From Flavobacterium sp. (GTDB lineage: Bacteria; Bacteroidota; Bacteroidia; Flavobacteriales; Flavobacteriaceae): 64,000 nucleotides of DNA. Both the position numbers and the translations under genes were made by a program. A model generated the notes under the pieces. It was not told the DNA's origin, made no database searches, and saw only the letters and a list, made by a program, of their open reading frames with translations. The number at the start of each line of letters is the position of its first letter. Position 1 is the first letter of the stretch. This document shows, in pieces, positions 53,311-61,886 of this stretch. The stretch spans positions 372,001-436,000 of the forward strand of contig NZ_JAGIAV010000006.1 of assembly GCF_017744675.1 (NCBI RefSeq). The letters run 5' to 3'.

Positions 53311-55494
53311 TTAATAGCAGTCCGTTAAAAATTGTTTATTGGCTTTGTATTCTTCAAGTGTTTTTAATCCTTTTGATACACACAATTCGCTTAAAACAGC
53401 TTCGACATCTTTCTGCATGGCAAGCGAACCGCAAATCATAATAACACCGCCTTTTTTCAATAAATTAGTAAAGAACGAGGAATCTCTTTTAATCAAATCC
53501 ATTACATAAATGTGTTCGGCTTCGCGAGATAAAGCGACATGAAAATTATCCAGATGTTCTTTCTGCATCATGATTGCAGCAAACTTTTTGTAAGCCATTA
53601 AAGTTGGTGTTTCCATTCTAAATCCGCTATAGAGATGAAGTTCCTGTTTGGCTTTGTTTTGTTCAATCATTCCTAAGAAAGGAGCAATCCCTGTTCCGTT
53701 AGAAACAAAAGCTACTTTTTGCGCTTTCTTTGGAAGATGGAAAGCGGGATTTTTTACAATCTGTGCTTTTACGATATTTCCTGGTTCCAAAGCATTCAAA
53801 AAGCCAGAACCCAATCCGTTGGGATGAAGTTTTACCACTAACTGAATGTTTCCAGAATGATTTCCGATAGAGTAGAGGCGTTCTCTAGAATCATTAGCAG
53901 GATAAATTGCCAATAAGTCGCCAGAACTAAATTTTGCTCTTGAACTAGCTCTTAAAGTCAGTATAAAAGTATGTTCGGTTTCAGAAATTGGCGTTTTATC
54001 CAAAACCATTAATTTTTGCAAGCCTTTTGGAACGTGATTGTATAATGATGGAGTTGTCGCCAAAGGAATTCCCGTTTTTTCGCTCCATAATTTTACCCAT
54101 TCTACAAATTCAACAGCCGATTTATCGTTTACAGTCTGTAGATTTAAATAACGGTCTGCCCATTTTTGCTTTCCTAAAAGCTGATCGATTTCAATAGCAA
54201 ACTGGCAAAAGTCGGGATACGATTTAGAACCAAAACCAACTACAGAAAAATGAATGCTTTGTTCTTGATTTTGTTTTTCTAACAAAGCTTTAAATTGCGT
54301 TCCGTTAGAAGGCGCGTCTCCCAAACCATGAGTCGACGTAAAAACGATAATGTGTTCGGCTTTTGGATAAGTGGCATATTTATTCAACTCGCTCACAAAA
54401 ACTTTTTGTCCGTGATTAATCAATTGTTTCTGAATGGAATTGGCAAATCGGAAAGTGCTTCCATTTTCAGAACCGACTAAAAGGATAAAAGTACTTTCGC
54501 TAGCCTTAAATTTATTTTTAATTCGACTAGATCTTCTTTTTAAAGTAATTGCAAAACCAGAATAAATAAAGAATAAAATATTAAGGCACGCAATAGCCAA
54601 AATAACCGCCCAGATTCCGTTAATTCTTCCTGTATGAAGATCAAGGCTTAATGCCGCAAATTGAGCTGTCATTGGCGAAAGCTTTTCAGAAATTACAGTT
54701 CCTGTAACCTGATTTACTTCAACTTCTCTGTCTTTCAGTTCAATGATATAATATTCTTCTGGATCGTCTGTAAAAGGAAATTCGATTTTCTTTACATCAG
54801 ACAATAAAGTGGTATTGAAAATTGAAGTTGTTTTCGCTTTATCTGAAAGTTCAGTTTTTACAGGTTTTGCTTTTTCTTCGCCCATAAAAAAGTTGAATCT
54901 TTCTAGCGATAAATAAGTTCCTGTAAGCGAAATAATCAAAATCGGAATCAAAGCCAATCTTCCTAAAAGAACATGATAATATTGTGCAAAGTATTCTTTG
55001 ATTATTTTAGAAAAGAAATTTCGGATCCCGCGCTGTCTTTTTAAAACCAGCACAAAACCCGAAATGGATATTAGCAGTAAGCAAAAAGAAATTACACCTA
55101 CAAAAAAACGTCCCGCTTCATGAAGAAATAGCGAACGGTGCAAACTCGTAATCCAGTTGATGAATTCAGATTTTTTTGCAGGAGTTCCTAATACTTTTCC
55201 AGTTTTTGGATCAATGTATGCTTTAACATCATTTCCTTCTGCATCAATGGCTTGAAGCGTTACAAACTGATTGTAATCGACACTTAATTCTGTAATTTCA
55301 GAATACTGTTTCTTTAAAATTGGCAGGGTTTCGCCTAGAGTTATTTTATTAAAATCTTCTGCTTTGTAAGGAAGTGTTTTTTCCTGAACTGCATCGACTG
55401 CCAGAATGATTCCTGTTACCGAAGCCAAAAGCAAAAAAATAGAAGAAAATAAGGCTAGAGCCAAGTGCGCGTAACGCCAAAAAGAAAGAGTCAT
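53311..55494 (-). CDS. PepSY membrane domain fused to flavodoxin and ferredoxin-NADP reductase domains
   Basis: A 727-residue inner-membrane protein. The PepSY-TM part (1-320) has hydrophobic segments near 10-33, 130-152, 180-200 and 290-312. The flavodoxin domain (about 335-475) contains VGSENGSTFRFAN and FTSTHGLGDAPSNGTQ. The reductase part (about 490-727) has the FAD motif RLYSIGN and the NADPH motif SNGTGIAPFLGM, as in sulfite reductase flavoprotein and cytochrome P450 reductase. It should carry electrons from NADPH in the cytoplasm across the membrane. With ApbE, DUF2271 and a TonB receptor the likely acceptor is ferric siderophore. XusC-like proteins have the PepSY part; this protein adds a complete electron donor. 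Confidence 0.92.
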   Translation of the reverse strand: MTLSFWRYAHLALALFSSIFLLLASVTGIILAVDAVQEKTLPYKAEDFNKITLGETLPILKKQYSEITELSVDYNQFVTLQAIDAEGNDVKAYIDPKTGKVLGTPAKKSEFINWITSLHRSLFLHEAGRFFVGVISFCLLLISISGFVLVLKRQRGIRNFFSKIIKEYFAQYYHVLLGRLALIPILIISLTGTYLSLERFNFFMGEEKAKPVKTELSDKAKTTSIFNTTLLSDVKKIEFPFTDDPEEYYIIELKDREVEVNQVTGTVISEKLSPMTAQFAALSLDLHTGRINGIWAVILAIACLNILFFIYSGFAITLKRRSSRIKNKFKASESTFILLVGSENGSTFRFANSIQKQLINHGQKVFVSELNKYATYPKAEHIIVFTSTHGLGDAPSNGTQFKALLEKQNQEQSIHFSVVGFGSKSYPDFCQFAIEIDQLLGKQKWADRYLNLQTVNDKSAVEFVEWVKLWSEKTGIPLATTPSLYNHVPKGLQKLMVLDKTPISETEHTFILTLRASSRAKFSSGDLLAIYPANDSRERLYSIGNHSGNIQLVVKLHPNGLGSGFLNALEPGNIVKAQIVKNPAFHLPKKAQKVAFVSNGTGIAPFLGMIEQNKAKQELHLYSGFRMETPTLMAYKKFAAIMMQKEHLDNFHVALSREAEHIYVMDLIKRDSSFFTNLLKKGGVIMICGSLAMQKDVEAVLSELCVSKGLKTLEEYKANKQFLTDCY

Positions 55495-55521
55495 TGAGTG
55501 TATTCTAGAAATGGAATCGTA

Positions 55522-56007
55522 TTATATTTTATTTAATCTTACGTATTTGATGTAGCCTTTGCCATCTGTTTTTGCTGCAAGACCTTCAGTAGTAAGCGGC
55601 ACTTCAAGATCGCTTACATAATATTTCTGATCTTCTACAGCAGACTCAAAGCGTAATTTGTAGCCTTTATTAATTTTTGAATTATCAATTTCGATAGTAG
55701 TTACGCTACGATCACCGCCTGTTATAGAAGCACCAGTTTTAGCGCTAATATCATCAGATTTTTGAGCAGCATGAAATTTATTCCATTCTTTTAAAGATTT
55801 GTACCATTTTTTATCATCGCCCATTACGTAAAGTGTTTTTTCGTACTCGCCAGCTGAGTTAACCAGAGAAACTACGATATAAGCGCCTTCTCCCATATAA
55901 TTGTTCATTTGCAGCATAATCTTGTATTTGCTTGATTGCGCCTGTGATTGGAAAGAAACTAAAAAGATAAAAGCGCTTGTAAGAGCAATTTTTAATATTG
56001 ATTTCAT
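55522..56007 (-). CDS. DUF2271 exported protein with flavinylation-like motif
   Basis: A 161-residue exported protein; signal peptide MKSILKIALTSAFIFLVSFQSQAQ. The DUF2271 domain fills the rest. SAKTGASITGG (88-98) resembles the ApbE target D-x-x-T-G-A-S/T, with S in place of the usual D; S94 would carry FMN. It is encoded 27 bases upstream of the PepSY reductase and in the same unit as ApbE. Its likely role is a small periplasmic electron carrier between the PepSY reductase and a ferric substrate. The family association with flavinylation is known from gene-cluster studies; the site here is inference. Confidence 0.88.
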   Translation of the reverse strand: MKSILKIALTSAFIFLVSFQSQAQSSKYKIMLQMNNYMGEGAYIVVSLVNSAGEYEKTLYVMGDDKKWYKSLKEWNKFHAAQKSDDISAKTGASITGGDRSVTTIEIDNSKINKGYKLRFESAVEDQKYYVSDLEVPLTTEGLAAKTDGKGYIKYVRLNKI

Positions 56008-56046
56008 TTGAAATTATGTATTTGTGTGGATTTGTAACTTAAATTC

Positions 56047-56111
56047 CAATATTCAAATTTCAAATTCCAAATCCCAAAAATAGAGTTTGGAATTTGGAAT
56101 TTCAAATATTG
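56047..56111. repeat. AATTCCAAAT inverted repeat
   Basis: CAATATTC ... CAAATTCCAAATCCCAAA (from 56047) is mirrored by TTTGGAATTTGGAATTTC ... AAATATTG (to 56111), forming a long imperfect hairpin between the ankyrin and DUF2271 genes. Confidence 0.8.
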
Positions 56112-56127
56112 ATTATTAATTAATTGT

Positions 56128-57618
56128 TTATTTTAAGAATTCAACAGAAACGTTGTTTTTGGTAAGAAGCTCGTTTTCTTTTGCTAAAGCATAAGCCGTT
56201 TCGTCAAACTCTGTACTGATATCTTTTTTAGCTCCGGCAGAAACTAGATATTTTAAAATAGAATCGTCTTTAGAAGTCATTGCCGCTCTGTGTAAAGCGG
56301 TTAAACCATCTTTATTTTTTGCATTGATATCTACTTTTAAATCAGTGATTTTTTTAAGAAGAGCGACATCATTTTTAGTAATAGCTAAATGATATAGAGT
56401 GTTTCCGTCTTTTTGAGGAGCAGCCAAGTTTAATCCTTTTTCCTGAAGCAATTTGGCTTTAGCATCAAAAGGATCTGTTGTCGCTTTTTCTCTTCCTGCA
56501 GGACGATAAGATTGTACAAGATAAACGCCCAAATTATTTCCGTCTTTGTCTTTTACGTTTACATCTGCACCTTTAGTTAAAAGTAAATTTACAGCTTCTG
56601 GAGTTCCATTCCTAACGGCAAAAGTCAAGGCAGATTCTCCTTTTAAATTTTGAGCATTTATGTTTTTTACAGAAGGAAGAAACAACTCTAAAGCTATAGT
56701 TTCTCTAGCTCCAGCTGCTGCCATAATTGGCGTGTTGCCTTCTTTATCGGCTTTGTTTACATCAACACCTTTCTCTAAGAAATATTTAATGATTTCTGTC
56801 TGATTTGGTTTTCCAGCCAAAAAGTGAAACACATTTTGTCCAGCTTTGTTTTGAGATGTTGCTTTAATTTTTATTTCTTCAACCAGATATTTATAAGTTT
56901 CTAAAGTGTTGCTTTCTCTACGGCTTCCTTGCGCCGCAAATAAAAGTGCATCGCTAGTTGGTTTAACTCCCTTTTCTAAAAGCTTTTTCAAAAGAGCAAT
57001 ATTTCCAGATCTTGCAGCATAAGTAAAAGCCGTGTTTCCGTCATTATCAACATCTTTTAAAGACATTCCCTTCGTAGAAAAATAGTCAGCAGCTTTTAAT
57101 TCTTTGTCTGAAGCAATAGCTAAAAGTAAAAGAGTGGCACCGTTGGCATATTTTTTTTTCGGATTAAGTCCAGCTTTAAAAAAAGCATCGTACATCGCTG
57201 CATCTGACTGGCCGCTTGAAGCAGCAAAATCAGCAGGAGCAGTTCCGTGGCTGTCTTCATAATTTACATCAGAACCTTTAGCAATTAAATATTGTACCAA
57301 TTCAGTATTGCCTCTGTAAGCCGCCCAGTGCAAATAGATTCGATTATCGTGAGTTAACTTTGTAACTGAATTTCCAGGCTGTTCTACTAAAAATTTAATT
57401 GTAGCAAACGGAGCATCATTGTTAATGGCTAATGTTGTAACGTCAAATGCGTTTGCATTAGCTTCTGCAGGATTGTTTCCTTTAGCAATTTCTGCCTGAA
57501 CCGTTTCAACAGTTGGAGAAGTTTTCCAGAATGCAGCATCTAACAAAGCGTTTTTTTGCTGAGCACTTACAAATAAAGTAGCAGCAAATGCAAAAGAAAC
57601 GAAAAGATTCTTTTTCAT
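56128..57618 (-). CDS. Exported ankyrin-repeat protein
   Basis: A 496-residue exported protein; signal peptide MKKNLFVSFAFAATLFVSAQ. About ten to twelve ankyrin repeats follow (for example RIYLHWAAYRGNTELVQYLI, GNTAFTYAARSGNIALLKKL, GLTALHRAAMTSKDDSILKY). The ATG at 57618 is taken over one 33 bases upstream since it gives a clean signal peptide. It is the first gene of the ankyrin-DUF2271-PepSY-ApbE run. A periplasmic ankyrin protein could act as a scaffold or chaperone for the redox proteins, but no function is known. Confidence 0.88.
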   Translation of the reverse strand: MKKNLFVSFAFAATLFVSAQQKNALLDAAFWKTSPTVETVQAEIAKGNNPAEANANAFDVTTLAINNDAPFATIKFLVEQPGNSVTKLTHDNRIYLHWAAYRGNTELVQYLIAKGSDVNYEDSHGTAPADFAASSGQSDAAMYDAFFKAGLNPKKKYANGATLLLLAIASDKELKAADYFSTKGMSLKDVDNDGNTAFTYAARSGNIALLKKLLEKGVKPTSDALLFAAQGSRRESNTLETYKYLVEEIKIKATSQNKAGQNVFHFLAGKPNQTEIIKYFLEKGVDVNKADKEGNTPIMAAAGARETIALELFLPSVKNINAQNLKGESALTFAVRNGTPEAVNLLLTKGADVNVKDKDGNNLGVYLVQSYRPAGREKATTDPFDAKAKLLQEKGLNLAAPQKDGNTLYHLAITKNDVALLKKITDLKVDINAKNKDGLTALHRAAMTSKDDSILKYLVSAGAKKDISTEFDETAYALAKENELLTKNNVSVEFLK

Positions 57619-58084
57619 ATTTCGATAATTTATGGTTATTGAATTGTACAAGATTTAATTTGTGTTTTTGGGAATATTTTACTCTATTTAGAATAAATAA
57701 AAATAAAAGCAAATGTAAAAATTAATATTCTTAAACCAAGAACAATTTGCTTTAAAAAGACATTTTGATGAAGTTTTTCTGAAAATTAAGACTTGCTTAG
57801 GTACTTTTTAATATTGTTTTAATCTGTCATTAAGGTCAATTTTAGATTGGCTTTGTCTTTTCTTTAACTGCTTTAGACGGAAGTCTTGTATTTTGAAACA
57901 AACGATGCTTTTTGCGCCAATTTTTCCAGAGTTAGGAGTGTTTTTAAAATCTCATTTTATTTAAATGTCTGTATTTAAGAGTTTTATGTTTTTAAATGAC
58001 GCGAAATTATTTAGAACAATTATTAATAGCTAGCGTTTTTTCATCCAAAGATTGCTCTTCAAATTTCACTTTTAGCAAATTAGA

Positions 58085-58253
58085 TGTTGATAACTGTTTC
58101 TCATTTGTGATCAAAAAGGAGTAGGTTTTCATGTTGATAACTCCATATTAATTTTAAGGAAACAGCTAGTTCCTTGTAAATTACAGATTATTATTTTCAT
58201 GTTGATAAAATTTGCTCCAACCTGAATTTTTGAAGTTTTAAAACTGTTGATAA
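58085..58253. promoter_or_regulatory. Four DnaA-box-like 9-mers upstream of nrdB
   Basis: TGTTGATAA (reverse complement TTATCAACA) occurs at 58085, 58132, 58200 and 58245, all in the same orientation, in a 776-base gene-free region. TTATCAACA differs by one base from the DnaA box TTATCCACA and is used as a box in other bacteria. The region 57619-58084 is AT-rich, and I see nothing in it. Confidence 0.5.
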
Positions 58254-58302
58254 TTGAGCAGATTTTTAACATCTAAAACTGGACAAAAGAATAACTGTGG
58301 GC

Positions 58303-58310
58303 TAAATTTG
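58303..58310 (+). promoter_or_regulatory. Candidate -7 element of the nrd operon
   Basis: TAAATTTG matches TANNTTTG exactly and lies 84 bases before the nrdB start. No TTG was found at the normal upstream distance. Confidence 0.4.
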
Positions 58311-58394
58311 TAATTATAGAAATCACGCTATCACTCTCCCCAAAATAAGCGCTCGGATTTTTATTTCAAAATAGTCACTTAAAACTCTCTATAT

Positions 58395-59369
58395 ATGTCA
58401 ATATTCGATAAAAGAATCAATTATAAACCTTTTGAATATCCTGAGGTTCTGCAATTTACCGAAGCAATTAATAAAGCTTATTGGGTACACACTGAAGTAG
58501 ATTTTACAGCCGATACGCAAGATTTTCATGCGCATTTAAATCTGGCTGAAAAAACCGCCATCAAAAATAGTCTATTGGCAATTGCCCAGATTGAGGTAGC
58601 CGTGAAAAGTTTTTGGGGTAATATATATGAGCATTTTCCGAAACCAGAATTCAACGGGTTAGGAACTACTTTTGCTGAATGCGAATTCAGACATTCAGAA
58701 GCATATTCTCGTTTGCTGGAAGTTTTAGGCTACAATGACGAATTTGAAAAACTATTGGAAGTTCCTGTAATACGCAGACGCGTAGATTATCTTTCGAATG
58801 TATTGAAAGACACAAAATCTCAGGACAACAGAAAATATATGGTTTCGCTGATTCTGTTCAGTATCTTGATTGAAAATGTTTCCTTATTTAGCCAATTTGC
58901 CATTTTATTGTCATTCACAAGATTCAAAGGCTATATGAAGAATGTAAGCAATATTATCGCTTGGACTTCTATCGATGAGCAGATTCATGCTAATGGCGGA
59001 ATTTATATCATTAATAAAATCCGTGAAGAATTTCCTGAGTATTTTGATGCAGAAACTTTAGAATTGGTAAGAGAAACAGTTAAAGAATCAATTGGTGTTG
59101 AAGCAGATATTTTGGATTGGATTTTTGAAAATGGTGCGATTGAAACGATTAATAAAGAAGATTTGGTAAACTTCATGAAATTTAGAATTGACGAAAGTTT
59201 GAAACAAATCAATATTGAAACGATTTTTAATGTTTCTCCAGAAGAATATTCAAAAATGACTTGGTTTGAAGAAGAAGTTTTTGCAAACAGTTTAGACGAT
59301 TTCTTTGCTAAACGTCCAGTTGAATATACAAAACACGATAAAAGTATCACTGCAAACGATCTTTTCTAA
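58395..59369 (+). CDS. nrdB: Ribonucleotide reductase beta subunit, class Id type
   Basis: A 324-residue cytoplasmic protein. The six metal ligands expected in class I beta subunits are visible: E67, E97, H100, E160, E195 and H198; Y104 follows the H100 ligand. The subunit builds the radical cofactor that starts reduction of ribonucleotides to deoxyribonucleotides. Size and sequence fit the superoxide-activated dimanganese class Id enzyme described from Flavobacterium johnsoniae, and no nrdI gene is adjacent, as expected for that class. It lies 17 bases upstream of nrdA and is preceded by DnaA-box-like repeats. Confidence 0.93.
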   Translation: MSIFDKRINYKPFEYPEVLQFTEAINKAYWVHTEVDFTADTQDFHAHLNLAEKTAIKNSLLAIAQIEVAVKSFWGNIYEHFPKPEFNGLGTTFAECEFRHSEAYSRLLEVLGYNDEFEKLLEVPVIRRRVDYLSNVLKDTKSQDNRKYMVSLILFSILIENVSLFSQFAILLSFTRFKGYMKNVSNIIAWTSIDEQIHANGGIYIINKIREEFPEYFDAETLELVRETVKESIGVEADILDWIFENGAIETINKEDLVNFMKFRIDESLKQINIETIFNVSPEEYSKMTWFEEEVFANSLDDFFAKRPVEYTKHDKSITANDLF

Positions 59370-59386
59370 TACGAGCCCATTACAAT

Positions 59387-61081
59387 ATGAATACAATAGA
59401 CACAAACCCAGCAAATAATTTTGAGCCACAAAACGACAGCAAAATGTGGTGGAAAAATTCTGAAAGCGAACAGATTTTAAACCGCGGTTATCTTTTGAAA
59501 GGAGAAACTGTAGAAGGAGCAATCGATAGAATTTGTACGGCCGCAGCAAGAAGGCTCTACAAACCAGAATTGAAAGAATCTTTTGTAGAAATGATCGAAA
59601 GAGGCTGGATGAGTATTAGTTCGCCTGTTTGGGCCAATATGGGAACAGAAAGAGGACTGCCAATTTCTTGTTTTAACGTACACGTTCCAGATAAGATTGA
59701 AGGAATTACGCATAAGCTTGGAGAAGTAATCATGCAAACCAAAATTGGTGGCGGAACGTCTGGTTATTTTGGCGAATTACGCGAACGCGGAAGTGCGGTA
59801 ACAGACAACGGAAAGAGTAGTGGTGCAGTAAGTTTTATGAAACTTTTTGATACAGCAATGGATACAATTTCGCAAGGCGGAGTTCGTCGCGGTGCTTTTG
59901 CTGCTTATTTGGATGTGGATCATGCGGATATCGAAGAATTTTTGAAAATTAAAAGTATCGGAAATCCAATTCAGAATTTGTTTACCGGAATCTGTGTGCC
60001 AGATTATTGGATGCAAGAGATGATTGATGGCGATACCGATAAAAGACAAATTTGGGCCAAAGTTTTAGAAAGCCGTCAGCAAAAAGGTTTGCCTTATATT
60101 TTCTTTAGCGATAATGTAAATAAAAATAAACCGCAAGTTTATAAAGATCAAAATCTAAGAATCAATGCCAGTAATTTGTGCAGTGAGATTATGCTTCCGT
60201 CAACTCATGATGAATCATTTATTTGCTGTCTTTCTTCTATGAACTTAGAGTTATATGAAGAATGGAAAGATACGGAAGCGGTTAAATTGGCAATTTTTTT
60301 CTTAGATGCTGTTTTGCAAGAATTCATCGAAAAAACAGAAGGCAACTATTATCTTTCTGCTGCTAATAAATTTGCCAAAAGACATCGCGCATTAGGTTTA
60401 GGAGTTTTAGGATGGCATTCTTATCTGCAGAAAAACATGATTCCGTTTGAAGGAATGGAAGCTAAAATGAAAACAACAGAAATTTTTAAACATATTAGTG
60501 ATAAAGCCGATAAAGCGACGCAGGAATTAGCTAGAATTTATGGCGAGCCAGAATTGCTAAAAGGTTATGGAAGACGTAATACCACTACAATGGCAATTGC
60601 GCCAACAACATCTTCTTCTGCAATTTTAGGACAAACTTCTCCAGGAATTGAGCCTTTCAGCAGCAATTATTACAAAGCAGGATTGAGCAAAGGTAATTTT
60701 ATGCGTAAAAACAAATACCTTAAAAAATTGCTTGAAGAAAAAGGCTTAGACAATGAAGAAATCTGGAGAGGAATTATGCTAAACGGCGGAAGTGTACAGC
60801 ATATATCGCAGCTTTCTCAAACAGAAAAAGATGTGTTTAAAACCTTTAAAGAAATTAGCCAGCTTGAAATTGTACAACAGGCTGCGATTCGTCAGAAATT
60901 TGTAGACCAAGGACAAAGTTTGAATCTTAATATTCCAGCTGAATTGCCAATTAAAGAAGTAAACCGATTAATGATTGAAGCTTGGCAATTAGGAATCAAA
61001 AGTTTGTATTACCAAAGAAGCCAAAGTGTTTCTAAAGAATTAGTAACAAGCCTTGTTTCTTGCAGCAGCTGTGAATCATAA
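59387..61081 (+). CDS. nrdA: Ribonucleotide reductase alpha subunit, minimal class Id type
   Basis: A 564-residue catalytic subunit, far shorter than the usual 750-950 residues, because there is no N-terminal ATP-cone. The redox cysteine C95 (PISCFN), the catalytic N263, C265 and E267 (NLCSE) and the partner cysteine near 280-281 (FICCLSS) are present. The C-terminal tail SCSSCES has C559 and C562 to accept electrons from thioredoxin or glutaredoxin. Lacking the cone, it cannot be switched off by dATP at that site. It follows nrdB and ends at a strong terminator. Confidence 0.95.
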   Translation: MNTIDTNPANNFEPQNDSKMWWKNSESEQILNRGYLLKGETVEGAIDRICTAAARRLYKPELKESFVEMIERGWMSISSPVWANMGTERGLPISCFNVHVPDKIEGITHKLGEVIMQTKIGGGTSGYFGELRERGSAVTDNGKSSGAVSFMKLFDTAMDTISQGGVRRGAFAAYLDVDHADIEEFLKIKSIGNPIQNLFTGICVPDYWMQEMIDGDTDKRQIWAKVLESRQQKGLPYIFFSDNVNKNKPQVYKDQNLRINASNLCSEIMLPSTHDESFICCLSSMNLELYEEWKDTEAVKLAIFFLDAVLQEFIEKTEGNYYLSAANKFAKRHRALGLGVLGWHSYLQKNMIPFEGMEAKMKTTEIFKHISDKADKATQELARIYGEPELLKGYGRRNTTTMAIAPTTSSSAILGQTSPGIEPFSSNYYKAGLSKGNFMRKNKYLKKLLEEKGLDNEEIWRGIMLNGGSVQHISQLSQTEKDVFKTFKEISQLEIVQQAAIRQKFVDQGQSLNLNIPAELPIKEVNRLMIEAWQLGIKSLYYQRSQSVSKELVTSLVSCSSCES

Positions 61082-61086
61082 AATCT

Positions 61087-61120
61087 AAAGCCGAATCTAA
61101 ATTTAAGATTCGGCTTTTTT
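61087..61120 (+). terminator. Rho-independent terminator after nrdA
   Basis: AAAGCCGAATCT and AGATTCGGCTTT form a perfect 12-bp stem around AAATTTA (61087-61117), followed by TTT and AT-rich sequence. Confidence 0.92.
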
Positions 61121-61197
61121 ATTAAAATGGGTTGAAATGTTTCTCGCAGATTTGGCAGATTAAACAGATTTTTTTTAGTAAAGGTATTTTTGTGTAG

Positions 61198-61285
61198 TTT
61201 GTCATTCCGAGGAACGAGGAATCTCACTAGAAATTCCGTAATTTATTTCCATGCAGTTTGTCATGTCGACGAAGGAGACATCTCC
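61198..61285. repeat. Two diverged GTCAT-type repeat units
   Basis: GTCATTCCGAGGAACGAGG (61201) and GTCATGTCGACGAAGGAGAC (61261) are tandem, same-orientation units of the family also seen at 1895-2047 and 51931-52036, here without inverted arms. Confidence 0.7.
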
Positions 61286-61313
61286 GCAAGTAACTCCGCA
61301 ATCAAAGTAAAAA

Positions 61314-61886
61314 TCAAACCTTCGACTTCAACCTACTCAAAGTTTCTTGAGAAATATTAATATAAGAAGCCACAATTTTATTCGGAAGTCGTTTCACAAT
61401 CGCAGGATTTATTTTTAAAAGCTGATGGTATCTTTCCAAAGCATCCATAGTAGTAAAAGACATCAAGCGATTAGTATTATTCACATACGCTTTTTCTAGA
61501 TAATTGCTGTAAAACTCGCGCCATTGCGGAATAATTTTCATTAAATGATTAAAATCTTCGTGAGAAATAGTCAATAATTCCGATTTTTCAACAACCTGGA
61601 TATTTTCTGCCGCTGGCATTTTAGTAATAAAACTGACCAAAGCTGTAGCAAACTGATTTTCAAAAGCTATATATCTTGTAACATCTTTCCCCTCTTCATT
61701 GATAAAAAAGATTCTCAAACAGCCTTTTGCAACAAAAAAAGTCTCGTGGCTAATTTGACCTTGAGCCAGCAAAATCTCATTTTTTCCTTTTTTTACATGT
61801 TTAAAATAGGAGAGAATAGTTTCTAAATCTTGATCAGAAACGTCAATGCTTTTTCGAATGGAATTGCCAAGCTGTTCGTATATCAT
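61314..61886 (-). CDS. Crp/Fnr-family transcriptional regulator
   Basis: A 190-residue protein. The cyclic-nucleotide-binding-type beta roll covers about 10-115 (KGKNEILLAQGQISHETFFV, GCLRIFF), followed by the long dimer helix and a helix-turn-helix (LPNKIVASYINISQETLSRL, about 167-186). The usual cluster-binding cysteines of FNR are absent. The ATG directly follows the ribB stop codon without a gap, so the two are transcribed together. A TTGAC-N4-GTCAA palindrome upstream of ribB may be its own operator. The signal it senses is unknown. Confidence 0.92.
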   Translation of the reverse strand: MIYEQLGNSIRKSIDVSDQDLETILSYFKHVKKGKNEILLAQGQISHETFFVAKGCLRIFFINEEGKDVTRYIAFENQFATALVSFITKMPAAENIQVVEKSELLTISHEDFNHLMKIIPQWREFYSNYLEKAYVNNTNRLMSFTTMDALERYHQLLKINPAIVKRLPNKIVASYINISQETLSRLKSKV

